A stretch of DNA of 35,198 bases from Tateyamaria sp. (GCA_018668195.1 JABITU010000158.1:1-35198); one strand, 5' to 3'. Shown: positions 18,262 through 27,595, numbered from the stretch's first letter. A program made the numbers and translations. The notes: a model not told the origin generated them from the sequence alone.

Positions 18262-18909
18262 TCAAAACGGGGCGGTCTTTCGAAATCGCATCATCTTGCC
18301 GCTGTCCGGGTGCTTAATGCGCAATTCCTCGGAATGAAGCATCAAACGATCAAAATCACGCGCAGAGCCTTTGGCATAGAATGGGTCGCCAAGGATCGGA
18401 TGACCAAGGGCCAACATATGTACACGCAACTGATGGCTCCGCCCAGTTTTGGGCATCAGGCGGACGCGGCTTTCAGCTTCTGTATCCTTCAGCACTCGCC
18501 AATCGGTCACCGCCGCCTTGCCATTTTCATGGTCCACATGCTGTCGTGGACGGTTGGGCCAATCCACTATCAACGGAAGGTCAACACGCCCAGTCTTGGG
18601 GGTCATTCGCCCCCAAACCCTTGCTACGTATGTCTTTTTGGCGGCTCTAAGTTCAAATTGTTTAGAAAGAAATCGCTGCGCATGCGGGGTCAAACCAAAG
18701 ACCATAACGCCAGATGTATCCCGGTCCAATCGGTGTACCAACAGCGCCTGTGGCCACGCGGCCAGCACCCGCGCCATCAAGCAATCTGCAAGTTCTGGGC
18801 CTTTGCCCGGAACAGACAAAAGACCCGCAGGCTTGTCGACCACCAGCATCTCTGCATCGTCATGAAGCACCTGTAACGGTACGTCGGGGGGGCAATAATC
18901 CGTTTCCAT
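18262..18909 (-). CDS. RluA-family RNA pseudouridine synthase
   Basis: A 215-residue pseudouridine synthase. The catalytic motif HRLDRDTSG is at residues 59-67 with Asp62 as nucleophile; DKPAGLLSVPGKG, GRSHQLRVHMLALGHPILGDPFYA and LMLHSEELRI are also family-typical. There is no S4 domain, so it resembles the short RluA type. The RNA target (23S U746/tRNA U32 in RluA) cannot be assigned. The start is uncertain: METDYCPPDVPL at 18909 fits homologous N-termini as I remember them, while an in-frame ATG at 18939 is also possible; neither has a good ribosome binding site. Confidence 0.9.
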   Translation of the reverse strand: METDYCPPDVPLQVLHDDAEMLVVDKPAGLLSVPGKGPELADCLMARVLAAWPQALLVHRLDRDTSGVMVFGLTPHAQRFLSKQFELRAAKKTYVARVWGRMTPKTGRVDLPLIVDWPNRPRQHVDHENGKAAVTDWRVLKDTEAESRVRLMPKTGRSHQLRVHMLALGHPILGDPFYAKGSARDFDRLMLHSEELRIKHPDSGKMMRFRKTAPF

Positions 18910-18959
18910 GGCACTGCTTTTCAGATGTAGAGTGTGCATGCAACCAGTGAGGATCAGAC

Positions 18960-19370
18960 ATGCACCCGACCGTCGTCAAACTGCAAGAGGTCGTCGCTAA
19001 AGGCGACGCTGACGCCATCGCGCCGCTTTTGGCGGAAAACGTCGAGTTTCGCCCACCAACCTATTGGAAGACGTGGACAGGCCGCGCGCCCGTTGCAGCG
19101 GTACTGGGCCATGTGGGCGAGGTTTTTTCCGACTTCAAATACCGCAGGGTTATGGGCAGCGGAAACGATTGGTCACTTGAGTTCGAATGCAAGGTCGGGG
19201 CGTTTAATGCGGTGGGTGTTGATTTGATTACACTTGATACAGATGGCCTTGTTTCCCAGTTTGAGGTCGTCATGCGCCCACATAAATCCATCGGTGCGTT
19301 GCGCGACGCGATGAATGCACGCGTGATGACAGATTCCCGTTTTCTGGCGTTTCAAGAGGCTCTTAGCTGA
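18960..19370 (+). CDS. SnoaL-like / NTF2-fold protein
   Basis: A 136-residue protein with the pattern of the NTF2-like superfamily: an N-terminal helix pair (VVKLQEVVAKGDADAIAPLLAENVEFRPP) and alternating beta strands (SLEFECKVGAFNAVGVDLITLDTDGLVSQFEVVMRP). These cone-shaped proteins act as small-molecule isomerases, hydrolases or binding proteins, so no specific function can be assigned. GAGGA lies upstream of the ATG. Its 3' end overlaps the convergent rarD gene by 8 bp. Confidence 0.85.
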   Translation: MHPTVVKLQEVVAKGDADAIAPLLAENVEFRPPTYWKTWTGRAPVAAVLGHVGEVFSDFKYRRVMGSGNDWSLEFECKVGAFNAVGVDLITLDTDGLVSQFEVVMRPHKSIGALRDAMNARVMTDSRFLAFQEALS

Positions 19371-20256
19371 CCGAGCGCATCTGCCGGAACATGGACACTG
19401 AATAGATGATCAGCGCAGCCCAAATCATCGGGAACGCAATCATTCGCGCTTGGCCAAAGGGTTCACCAAAGACAAAGACCGCCACCAGAAAGATCATCGT
19501 TGGTGCAATATATTGCAGCACTGCAATTGTAGACAAGCGCAAGCCTTTTGCCCCATTTGCATAAAGGATCAGGGGAATAGCCGTCGCGAACCCACTGCCC
19601 AGCAATAACCAATCTGTACTTGCATCACCCACCAGAAAATGACCGTGTCCGGTAAATGCAAGCCATGTGACGTAGCCAAGTGCGGGGATCAGCAAGATCG
19701 TCACTTCCAGCATAAACCCTTGGTTTGGGCCAATTGGCAGTTGCTTTTTGCACAGTGCATAAATGCCCCAGGATACTGTCAGCCCAAGTGCGACCCATGG
19801 CACTTTACCCGCTGAGATTGTCAGTGCCGCAACCGCGCATGCGGCCAAAGCAATTGCCACCAACTGTGCCCGGCTCAGACGTTCGCCCAACACGATTGCA
19901 CCCAAGGCAACGCTGAACAGTGGGTTGATGTAATAACCTAATGCCGCATCCAGCGCACGATCCGTCATGATGGACCAAACGTAGATGCCCCAATTCACCG
20001 TGATGAGAAACGCTGTCAGCCCCCCCATCGCCAGCATGCGCGGATTGCAGAGAGCTGTCCGCAAATCCCGCGTGCGCCCCAGCATAACCAAGAGTACCCC
20101 AGCCACCGGAACCGACCAGATGATGCGATGTGCAACGACCTCGGCGGCTCCAACATGGCTTAACATTTTCATATAAAGCGGCAGGAACCCCCAGAGAAAA
20201 TAGGCGGCCAAAGCAAACCCAAGGCCCCGAAGAGTATCACCGGATGGCTGCGACAT
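19363..20256 (-). CDS. rarD: RarD-type EamA family transporter
   Basis: A 297-residue inner-membrane protein with about ten hydrophobic segments, a drug/metabolite transporter superfamily (EamA) member. The N-terminal GLGFALAAYFLWGFLPLYMK and EVVAHRIIWSVP are characteristic of RarD, named after a chloramphenicol-sensitivity locus; the natural substrate is not established. The ATG at 20256 is preferred over one at 20289 because AAAAGGAT lies directly upstream. The 159-bp gap before it contains AGTGT-N8-ACACT and no gene. Confidence 0.9.
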   Translation of the reverse strand: MSQPSGDTLRGLGFALAAYFLWGFLPLYMKMLSHVGAAEVVAHRIIWSVPVAGVLLVMLGRTRDLRTALCNPRMLAMGGLTAFLITVNWGIYVWSIMTDRALDAALGYYINPLFSVALGAIVLGERLSRAQLVAIALAACAVAALTISAGKVPWVALGLTVSWGIYALCKKQLPIGPNQGFMLEVTILLIPALGYVTWLAFTGHGHFLVGDASTDWLLLGSGFATAIPLILYANGAKGLRLSTIAVLQYIAPTMIFLVAVFVFGEPFGQARMIAFPMIWAALIIYSVSMFRQMRSVS

Positions 20257-20415
20257 AAAGATATCCTTTTCCGGCTCAGGCCTGTGCATTTGGCGAAATA
20301 GCTGAAACCCAGTGTATCACCTAACACTATGTAATATTTGACTTCAGGCAGCGTTAAATCATTCAAGTTTTTTGCATAAACCTCTAGCATTGATGGTGCC
20401 TGTCTGCGAATTCCC

Positions 20416-22863
20416 TTACATTTTTACCCGTTCAGATTTGGGATCATACATCGGTCGCAGTGACGCCTCTGCCGTGACGCGCGTACCTGCCACATCAATC
20501 GCATAGGAAGAGGCCAGTACATCTGCTGCCGTCTCGCCCGCGCAAGGCACATAGCCCAGCCCTATGGCCGCCCCAAGATGGTGACCGTACCCGCCTGAAC
20601 TAAGATAACCAACGATCTGACCGTCCCGCAGGATGGGTTCATTGTGATACAACAGCGGTTCAGCGTCCGATAGTTTGAACTGAACCAGTCGCTTTGATAG
20701 CCCCTCATCTTTCTTGCGTAGCACCGCGTCGCGCCCAATGAACGACATTTTGTCAGTCTTGACCGCAAAGCCAAGCCCGGCCTCAAGCACATGATCTTCG
20801 CAGGTGATGTCATGGCCAAAGTGGCGGAACCCTTTTTCAATCCGGCAGGTGTCCACCATATGCATACCGCATAATTTGGCCCCCAGCCCCTGACCCGCCT
20901 CAACTAACGTTTCAAACGCGTGCGCCGCCATGTCGGATGGCACATAAATCTCCCATCCCAGTTCGCCGACATAGGTCACCCGGTGCGCCCGAGCGAGACC
21001 CATGCCAAGCTCGATCTCATGGGCTGTGCCGAACGGGTTGCTGTCGTTTGAGAAATCGGCCGGGGACACCGCCTGCATCAGCTTGCGCGCATTGGGGCCC
21101 ATGACAGCAAGTACGCCCTCACCGGCGGTTACATCCGTGATCACAACCCGTCTGTCGCCCAGATGTCTTCGCATCCAAGTCTCGTCTGCAAGACGCGTGG
21201 CCGCTGGTGTCACAACCAGATATGCAGTTTCCGACAGGCGGGTCACGGTGACGTCTGCCTCAATCCCGCCGCTGTCGTTCAGGAACTGCGTGTAGACAAT
21301 TTTGCCCACCGGCACATCAAACTGCCCGCCGCCCACATGGTTCAAAAAGACCGCTGCATCCGGCCCTTCAACCCGTAGCTTTCCAAAAGACGACATGTCG
21401 TACATGCCGATGTTTTCGCGCACGGCACGGTGTTCTTCGGCCACGTTTTGAAAAAAGTTCTGGCGCGTCCAAGCGTATTCGTAAGCGGGTGTTTGCCCTG
21501 CGCGCGCGAACCAGTTGGCACGTTCCCAACCCGCCAGCTCGCCCATCACGGCACCACGATCCAACAGATGCTGGTGAAACGGTGTGCGGCGCACACCCCG
21601 CGCCGTAGCCTTTTGGCGATAGGGGTAGTGATCGGCATAAAGCAATCCAAGCGTCTCGGTAGAACGCTCTGCTAGATAGGTTTTGTTGCCCTGAAACGGC
21701 TGCATCCGCGAGATGTCCACATCGCCTAGATCAAACGGTTTGGCACCATCCTCCATCCATTGCGCAAGCGCCATCCCAGCGCCACCCGCAGATTGGATAC
21801 CGATGGAATTGAACCCCGCAGCAACCCAAACATTGTCCATCTCGGGTGCTAGGCCAAGATGATAGGCATCATCCGGGGTAAAGCTCTCTGGTCCATTAAA
21901 AAATGTGTGAATTCCAGCATCAGCCAGCATCGGCATGCGGTTCACGGCCGCCTCGAGGATTGGCTCGAAATGGTCGAAATCCTCGGGCAGTTGATCGAAT
22001 TCGAAATCACTTGGGATTCCGTCAACGGCCCAGGGTTTGGCATTCGGCTCAAACGCGCCAAGTACAATTTTTCCTGCGTCTTCCTTGTAATAAGCGCACT
22101 CATCAGGCACCCGCAAGACCGGCAACCGGGTAAGCCCCGCGATTGGCTCAGTCACGATGTAGAAGTGCTCGCAGGCTTGCAGCGGTACGTTGACACCCGC
22201 CATGCGGCCAACCGCATGACCCCACATGCCCGCACAGTTCACCACATGTTCGCAGGCGATATGACCATTCGACCCATCCTCGCTCGTCCAATCAACGCCG
22301 GTAACCCGGCGTCCGTCACGCAGAATTTTGGTCACTGCGGAACGTTCCTGCACGTGCGCGCCGCGCAGCCGCGCGCCCTTGGCCAATGCCAGCGCGATAT
22401 TGGCGGGGTCCCCTTGCCCATCAAGTGGCAGGTACACACCGCCGGTGACGTCATTGATGTTGAGATGATCGTAGCGGTTTCTGACTTCATCAGGCGAGAT
22501 TTCTTCAACCTCGACACCAAAGGCCCGCGCCATTGCCGCCTGTCGGTGCAGTTCTTCCAGACGCGCAGCTGTGAGCGCAGCGGTGATTGACCCAACCCGT
22601 CTAAATCCAGTGGCAACACCGGTTTCCGCTTCAAGCTGGCCGTAGAGTTCCTGACTGTATTTGGCCAGCTTGGTCATGTTTGCCGTGGCGCGTAATTGCG
22701 CAATCAGACCAGCGGCATGCCATGTGGTGCCCGAAGTCAGCTGCTTGCGTTCAAGAAGAACAACGTCCTGCCAGCCCAGTTTGGTCAGGTGATAGGCAAC
22801 AGAGCATCCAATAACGCCGCCACCGATGATGACAACACGGGCAGCGGAAGGAAGATCAGGCAT
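20416..22863 (-). CDS. GcvT-fused FAD-dependent dehydrogenase, sarcosine-dehydrogenase-like
   Basis: An 815-residue two-part flavoenzyme. Residues ~8-370 form a DAO-type FAD domain with dinucleotide loop VIIGGGVIGCSVAYHL and LTSGTTWHAAGL, whose His49 matches the residue that binds FAD covalently in mammalian sarcosine and dimethylglycine dehydrogenases. An FAO middle domain is followed by a GcvT-like folate domain (~430-800). Such enzymes oxidise N-methyl groups and pass the carbon to tetrahydrofolate. The LTSGTTWH...AGLIAQLR context resembles human SARDH more than DMGDH, by recall. It follows the methyltransferase gene by 11 bp in the betaine cassette. Confidence 0.88.
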   Translation of the reverse strand: MPDLPSAARVVIIGGGVIGCSVAYHLTKLGWQDVVLLERKQLTSGTTWHAAGLIAQLRATANMTKLAKYSQELYGQLEAETGVATGFRRVGSITAALTAARLEELHRQAAMARAFGVEVEEISPDEVRNRYDHLNINDVTGGVYLPLDGQGDPANIALALAKGARLRGAHVQERSAVTKILRDGRRVTGVDWTSEDGSNGHIACEHVVNCAGMWGHAVGRMAGVNVPLQACEHFYIVTEPIAGLTRLPVLRVPDECAYYKEDAGKIVLGAFEPNAKPWAVDGIPSDFEFDQLPEDFDHFEPILEAAVNRMPMLADAGIHTFFNGPESFTPDDAYHLGLAPEMDNVWVAAGFNSIGIQSAGGAGMALAQWMEDGAKPFDLGDVDISRMQPFQGNKTYLAERSTETLGLLYADHYPYRQKATARGVRRTPFHQHLLDRGAVMGELAGWERANWFARAGQTPAYEYAWTRQNFFQNVAEEHRAVRENIGMYDMSSFGKLRVEGPDAAVFLNHVGGGQFDVPVGKIVYTQFLNDSGGIEADVTVTRLSETAYLVVTPAATRLADETWMRRHLGDRRVVITDVTAGEGVLAVMGPNARKLMQAVSPADFSNDSNPFGTAHEIELGMGLARAHRVTYVGELGWEIYVPSDMAAHAFETLVEAGQGLGAKLCGMHMVDTCRIEKGFRHFGHDITCEDHVLEAGLGFAVKTDKMSFIGRDAVLRKKDEGLSKRLVQFKLSDAEPLLYHNEPILRDGQIVGYLSSGGYGHHLGAAIGLGYVPCAGETAADVLASSYAIDVAGTRVTAEASLRPMYDPKSERVKM

Positions 22864-22874
22864 ATAACTTATCC

Positions 22875-23768
22875 TTAGACAATTTGGTGACCACTCACGC
22901 GCAGCCGATTGGCGATTTCCGCGATATGCGCGGGGCTCACCTCGCAGCAGCCTCCGACAAGGGTTGCGCCCTGCCCGACCCAGTTCATCACATGATCGGC
23001 ATACAGTGCGGGGGTGAAATCACGCCGCTGGCTGAGCGCGTCGACGGTTGGTGCGTCTTGCAGAAAGCCTTCCGAAATCTTCTCGAACCCATTGGCATAA
23101 GCGCCAAAGGGCAAGCCCGCGTCCTTTAGGATATCAAGCCCTGCGGGGATCACTTCGGGTGTGCAGCAATTGATCAAAACAGCGGCGGCTCCTTTTTGCG
23201 CAATCGGAATAATGTCCGATAGTGGCTCTCCGGAACGTAGGCGGGTTCCGTCAGTATCCTGCACGGTCACCGCCAGCCAGACCGGTTTTCCAAAAGGCAA
23301 AAGCGCCGCCAGCATGTCGCGGGCATGCGCAACCGAAGCAACCGTTTCTGCAATGAACAGATCGCTGCCTTCTGCCAGCTGTGCGGCCACCTGTTCAAAC
23401 AAGGGAACAGCAACATCTGACTCTGAGTGTAAATCAGGCCGATAGCTGGCACCCAATGGTCCGATGGATCCGGCGATGCGCCCTGACCCGTGGGCTGTCT
23501 TTGCCGTCTGTGCCTCGGCCATTGCCATGGCATGCAGGTCATTGAACTTCCCCTCCATTTCGGTGCGTTTCAGGCGATCGAGGTGAATGGCATAGCTGTT
23601 TGTCGTGGCAATCGTTGCGCCCGCTACAAAGAAATCAGTGTGTACTTCTGCCACCAGACCTGGGTGATCAATCATGATCTGGGTAGACCAAAGTGGCGTT
23701 GGGCGATCCCCGGCGCGATGTACCAGTTCCTGTCCCATGCCACCATCCAACAAGGTGATTTCTGTCAT
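22875..23768 (-). CDS. Homocysteine S-methyltransferase family protein, probable betaine-dependent
   Basis: A 297-residue zinc-dependent methyltransferase (pfam Homocysteine S-methyltransferase). The start LLDGGMGQEL is typical, and the zinc-binding cysteines are Cys201 in INCCTPE and Cys274/Cys275 in VGGCCEVSP. Members transfer a methyl group to homocysteine, giving methionine. Donors include betaine (BHMT) and S-methylmethionine (MmuM); sequence alone does not decide, but position between two DMG/sarcosine-dehydrogenase-like genes favours betaine. Its ATG overlaps the upstream gene's stop (ATGA), so the two are probably co-translated. Confidence 0.88.
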   Translation of the reverse strand: MTEITLLDGGMGQELVHRAGDRPTPLWSTQIMIDHPGLVAEVHTDFFVAGATIATTNSYAIHLDRLKRTEMEGKFNDLHAMAMAEAQTAKTAHGSGRIAGSIGPLGASYRPDLHSESDVAVPLFEQVAAQLAEGSDLFIAETVASVAHARDMLAALLPFGKPVWLAVTVQDTDGTRLRSGEPLSDIIPIAQKGAAAVLINCCTPEVIPAGLDILKDAGLPFGAYANGFEKISEGFLQDAPTVDALSQRRDFTPALYADHVMNWVGQGATLVGGCCEVSPAHIAEIANRLRVSGHQIV

Positions 23769-26212
23769 GCACGTAGCCTTTCGTTCTGCGAATCCCAAAG
23801 CGGTTGATCGGGCTGTACAACTGCTTTGTAGCGCTGCCCATACATTTCGATCTCTAGCTCGGTTCCGGGGATGGCCAAATCGGCGCGCACAACACCCAGC
23901 GCGATCGAAGCGTTGATCCGATACCCCCAGTCGCCCGAGGTTGTTTCGCCAACAACCTCATCGCCGTGCCAGATCGTCGACATATACGGCGCGTCAAATG
24001 CACCCGCGTCGACGATCATTGTCGCAAAACGCTTTTTTGGACCCTGCTGTTTTTCTCTCTGCAAAGCGGCCTTGCCGGGGAAATCCTGTGGCTTGTCCAG
24101 TTTGACGAAGCGCTCAAGACCGCCTTCGAACAAAGTGTAATCCGTGGAAAGGTCGCCCTTCCACGCGCGATAGCCTTTTTCTATCCGCAGGGCATTCAGG
24201 GCGTACATGCCAAAGGGTTTCGCACCTGCACTGGCGATCACGTCATAGAGCGCTGGAATATCGGCAAGTGGCGCATGGACTTCCCAGCCTAATTCACCTG
24301 CGAAAGACACGCGCATCAAATGACAGTCAATGCCTGCCACGTCCGCGTGCTGGTGGCTCAGCCACCCCAGCGACAAATCAGCCGTAGTCCCAAGCGATTG
24401 GAACAGGGCACGAGACTGCGGACCAGTGACAATCAACGTTGAAATTTCATCTGTATGGTCAGTAAGGCGCAGCCCCTCGAGCAGCGCGGCTTTGAGCATC
24501 TCAAAATCGTGCCATTGGGCAAGTGCCGCTGTGATCAGGGTAAAGTCATCTTCGCCGTGACGAATAATCGACATCTCAGACAAGATACGGCCGCGGCTAT
24601 CAGGAAAATAGCCCAACGTCATACGCCCAGCCTTGGGCAAAGCACCCGCAATACGGCTACGCAGCCATTCGGCGGCTCCAGAACCGCTGAGGTTGAACCG
24701 CGAAAATCCAGCGAGGTCCAGCACGCCGACATGGTCGCGGACGGCCTCGACCTCTTGCTGGACGCGGATCGCCCAAGGCCCGTTGCGTTCCCACGTGTGT
24801 GTCGCATCCTCGGATGTGTCGTCGTCGGCGTGCGCAAACCAGTTGGCGCGCTCCCAGCCATTATAGGCCCCCATCTGACCACCAGCTGCGCGAATGCGGT
24901 CATCAACCGGCGACAGCTTCTTGTCGCGCCCGGCAGGCCATTCATGATGCGGGAAATGCATTGCGTATTCGTGGCCATAGGTCTCAAGCCCCTTGGCAAG
25001 CGCATAGTTATGATCGGCATAGCTGGTGTAGCGCCGTGGATCTGCTGCCCACATGTCCCACTCGGTTTCGCCGTGCATGATCCATTCGGACAGCACTTTG
25101 CCAGCACCGCCACCCTGTGCGATGCCAAATGTAAAGCAGTGACCCTCAAATGCATTCTTGACCCCCGGCATCGGGCCAAGCAGCGGCAAACCGTCGGGGG
25201 CATATGGTATTGGGCCGTTGATGTTGCGGCCAACACCCGCGGTTCCAAGTGCGGGTACCCGCTCCATCGCATCTGAGATATAGAATTCGAGGCGCTCAAG
25301 GTCATCGGGATAAAGCTGGAAGCTGAAATCCTCTGGCATCGGATCATCGGGCGTGATCCAATGTGCTTTGCAGTTGCGCTCATACGGCCCAAGGTTCAGG
25401 CCGTTCTTATCTTGGCGCAGATAATAGCTGATGTCGACATCGCGGATGATGGGCAGCTTGTGGCCCTTTTCCTTGGTCCAAGCTGCCACATCCGCAATCT
25501 CATCTGTCAAGAAATACTGGTGAGACATGACAATCATCGGAACAGTACGACCGCCAAAAGGCTTGAACATCTCGCCCACGCGCTGCGCGTAATAGCCTGC
25601 ACAGTTGGCGACATATTCGCAGCGGATGTCGCCTTTGTCTGTCTTCACAATCCATTCATCGCCATCACGCTCGATCCCCGTTGCGGGACAGAAGCGTTCG
25701 ATCCGCGCGCCCGCGTCGCGCGCGCCCTTGGCCATGGCCTGAGTCAACTGGGCGGGGTCGATGTCACCATCGAGCGGATCCCACATGCCACCAGTCAGAT
25801 CATGCGTTTCCATAAACGGATGGTGGGTTTGCAGCTCTTGTGGCGTTAGAACTGCCATATCCAGGCCCTGATAGCGGCCCATGCCTGCAACGCGCTCAAA
25901 CTCTTGCATCCGCTCCTTGGAGTGCGCAAGACGCAACGAGCCTGTGACATGATAGTTCATCGGATAGTCAACATCATCTGCCAGCGTCCGGTACATTTCC
26001 AGACCATACCGCTGCATGTTCATGATCGCCCAAGAGCCGGAAAAGTTCGGACAATTACCCGCCGCATGCCATGTAGACCCAGCAGTCAGTTCATTTTTTT
26101 CGAGCAGCACACAATCGGACCACCCAGCCTTGGCCAAGTGATAGAGAGTGGAGGTTCCCACGACGCCGCCACCGATGACGACCACACGGGCAGTTGTTGG
26201 AAAATCGGACAT
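23765..26212 (-). CDS. GcvT-fused FAD-dependent dehydrogenase, dimethylglycine-dehydrogenase-like
   Basis: An 815-residue paralogue of the enzyme at 20416-22863 with the same domain order: DAO-type FAD domain (VVIGGGVVGTSTLYHL), LTAGSTWHAAG with the presumed flavin-linked His49, FAO middle domain, then GcvT folate domain. The segments LTAGSTWHAAG, SHQYFLTDEI and SYYLRQDKNGLNLGPYE recall mammalian DMGDH more closely than SARDH. Predicted reaction: dimethylglycine to sarcosine with transfer of a one-carbon unit to tetrahydrofolate. A GAGGATG ribosome binding site precedes the ATG. A 185-bp gap separates it from the LysE gene, leaving room for an internal promoter. Confidence 0.88.
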   Translation of the reverse strand: MSDFPTTARVVVIGGGVVGTSTLYHLAKAGWSDCVLLEKNELTAGSTWHAAGNCPNFSGSWAIMNMQRYGLEMYRTLADDVDYPMNYHVTGSLRLAHSKERMQEFERVAGMGRYQGLDMAVLTPQELQTHHPFMETHDLTGGMWDPLDGDIDPAQLTQAMAKGARDAGARIERFCPATGIERDGDEWIVKTDKGDIRCEYVANCAGYYAQRVGEMFKPFGGRTVPMIVMSHQYFLTDEIADVAAWTKEKGHKLPIIRDVDISYYLRQDKNGLNLGPYERNCKAHWITPDDPMPEDFSFQLYPDDLERLEFYISDAMERVPALGTAGVGRNINGPIPYAPDGLPLLGPMPGVKNAFEGHCFTFGIAQGGGAGKVLSEWIMHGETEWDMWAADPRRYTSYADHNYALAKGLETYGHEYAMHFPHHEWPAGRDKKLSPVDDRIRAAGGQMGAYNGWERANWFAHADDDTSEDATHTWERNGPWAIRVQQEVEAVRDHVGVLDLAGFSRFNLSGSGAAEWLRSRIAGALPKAGRMTLGYFPDSRGRILSEMSIIRHGEDDFTLITAALAQWHDFEMLKAALLEGLRLTDHTDEISTLIVTGPQSRALFQSLGTTADLSLGWLSHQHADVAGIDCHLMRVSFAGELGWEVHAPLADIPALYDVIASAGAKPFGMYALNALRIEKGYRAWKGDLSTDYTLFEGGLERFVKLDKPQDFPGKAALQREKQQGPKKRFATMIVDAGAFDAPYMSTIWHGDEVVGETTSGDWGYRINASIALGVVRADLAIPGTELEIEMYGQRYKAVVQPDQPLWDSQNERLRA

Positions 26213-26397
26213 TCAAGCATCCTCACTTGCAAGTTTTTGTTGGCGTATCCTCGAACGGGTCGCACTTGCTCTGACGCGTAATCGGAGCGTTTTACGACTG
26301 TGTGTCCTCGGTTTGATTTCCGGGTATCGGTCAGACGGACCCTCGATGGATCGTTTCGAGCCAGACGTCACGCGCTGTGGGCCTGTAGCGATCAGCA

Positions 26398-27018
26398 TCA
26401 CACCCTCCCCGGTGCAACTGATGCGCCAAGCAATGTACCATATATGACAAAGCACACGGCCATGCCGCGCCGTACCCAGACATTGAACACAGCGCCCAGC
26501 GCAGCCCGCCCCATGACAGCTCCGATAGCAGTAAACCCCGTATAGCTGAGCGCTGTAATCACAAGCGCCGTCGGCATGATCAACCACATCTGATCCCAGA
26601 CTGGCACGTCCGGCTGCACAAACTGTGAAAAAGCAGCGAGGTAACCCGCGACGCTCTTGGGGTTGATTGTGGCGATTGCAAACGCCCGCAAATAGACCGA
26701 CCGGCCTGTTTGCTCTGCTGCGACGGGGATGTGCGTGGCACGCACCCAGCCCCGTATGCCGAGGTAGATCAAAAACCCGGCTCCGATCAGTTTGGCCACC
26801 CAAAACAACATTGGTGAAGCGGCGATGAGCGCGGTTAGTCCAAAGGCCGATAACACCAGAAATAGCGAGGCTTGCGTCAGGATCGCAAGGACCCCAGTCA
26901 TCGAGCGCCGAAATCCGATCGTCATTCCATTGCTGATGCAATTGACAGCGTTTGGCCCCGGTGTTGTCACAAAAACCACCCAGAACAGAACAAATATGAT
27001 CCATCCTTCGAACGACAT
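26398..27018 (-). CDS. LysE/RhtB family amino-acid exporter
   Basis: A 206-residue inner-membrane protein with about six hydrophobic segments. The N-terminal TPGPNAVNCISNGMTIGFR and the AFAIATINPKSV segment are hallmarks of the LysE/RhtB translocators, which export amino acids or related small molecules. Its ATG overlaps the regulator's stop as TGATG, so it is translated together with the XRE-cupin gene. In this context an N-methylated or amino-acid product of betaine breakdown is a plausible substrate, but that is inference. Confidence 0.9.
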   Translation of the reverse strand: MSFEGWIIFVLFWVVFVTTPGPNAVNCISNGMTIGFRRSMTGVLAILTQASLFLVLSAFGLTALIAASPMLFWVAKLIGAGFLIYLGIRGWVRATHIPVAAEQTGRSVYLRAFAIATINPKSVAGYLAAFSQFVQPDVPVWDQMWLIMPTALVITALSYTGFTAIGAVMGRAALGAVFNVWVRRGMAVCFVIYGTLLGASVAPGRV

Positions 27019-27593
27019 CAGTACACCGGCGGCGCGATGACCCAGATCGCAACAGCAGACACATCATAAGGATTAGACCAACGAAACGGCTCGCCGCGCA
27101 CCCGAAAACTGTCGCCTGCGCTGATGGTAAAGCGGTGACTGTCGATTTCCAGATCCAATTGCCCAGAAATCAGATAGCCCACCTCTTGTGTGGGCCGCAT
27201 GACCGGGTCTGCAATCGCACTGCCCGGCGCAAAGGTTGAATGGACCACCTCGAAATCATCCGTCAGATCCGGCGATAAAAGTTCTTCGATCAATCCGTCA
27301 GTGCGCGATCCAATAGGCCGCCGCGTGTCTTTTCGGACGACATAGCAATCTTCGCCCACGCGCGTCGTGCCACTTTGAAATAGGGTAGACATCCCAACAT
27401 CAAGCATAGCCGCAAACTGCTGCAAGTCCTTGATCGAGGGTTCACTTAAGTCGCGCTCCACCTGACTGATCCAGCCAACAGATCGGCCAAGGGCATCTGC
27501 CATTGCCTGCAAGGTCAAACCCCGCGCTTTGCGCAGAGCACGCAGATCAGCACCAAGGCTTCCGACAGTCGTTGGATCAAGCTGCAATACCAT
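27018..27593 (-). CDS. XRE-cupin transcriptional regulator
   Basis: A 191-residue two-domain regulator. Residues ~13-67 form an XRE/Cro-type helix-turn-helix (LRALRKARGLTLQAMADALGRSVGWISQ...); residues ~110-185 form a C-terminal cupin (PTQEVGYLISGQLDLEI, ISAGDSFRV), a small-molecule sensor module. Such regulators often control the genes beside them; here the LysE, dehydrogenase and methyltransferase genes follow on the same strand. GAGGGG lies about 13 bases before the ATG inside an inverted repeat (27596-27622), so autoregulation or RNA control is possible. Confidence 0.93.
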   Translation of the reverse strand: MVLQLDPTTVGSLGADLRALRKARGLTLQAMADALGRSVGWISQVERDLSEPSIKDLQQFAAMLDVGMSTLFQSGTTRVGEDCYVVRKDTRRPIGSRTDGLIEELLSPDLTDDFEVVHSTFAPGSAIADPVMRPTQEVGYLISGQLDLEIDSHRFTISAGDSFRVRGEPFRWSNPYDVSAVAIWVIAPPVY

Positions 27594-27595
27594 AC

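Noticed and set aside
24455..25276. A 273-codon plus-strand frame opposite the DMGDH-like gene
   Set aside because: It is antisense to a strongly supported flavoenzyme and has no protein family features.
26213..26397. A glycine riboswitch before the DMGDH-like gene
   Set aside because: The conserved glycine aptamer core sequences were not found by eye. A covariance-model search would settle it.
26213..27067. A 284-codon minus-strand frame overlapping LysE and the following gap
   Set aside because: The LysE frame has clear membrane segments and family motifs. The alternative frame is rich in Arg, Cys and His without pattern.
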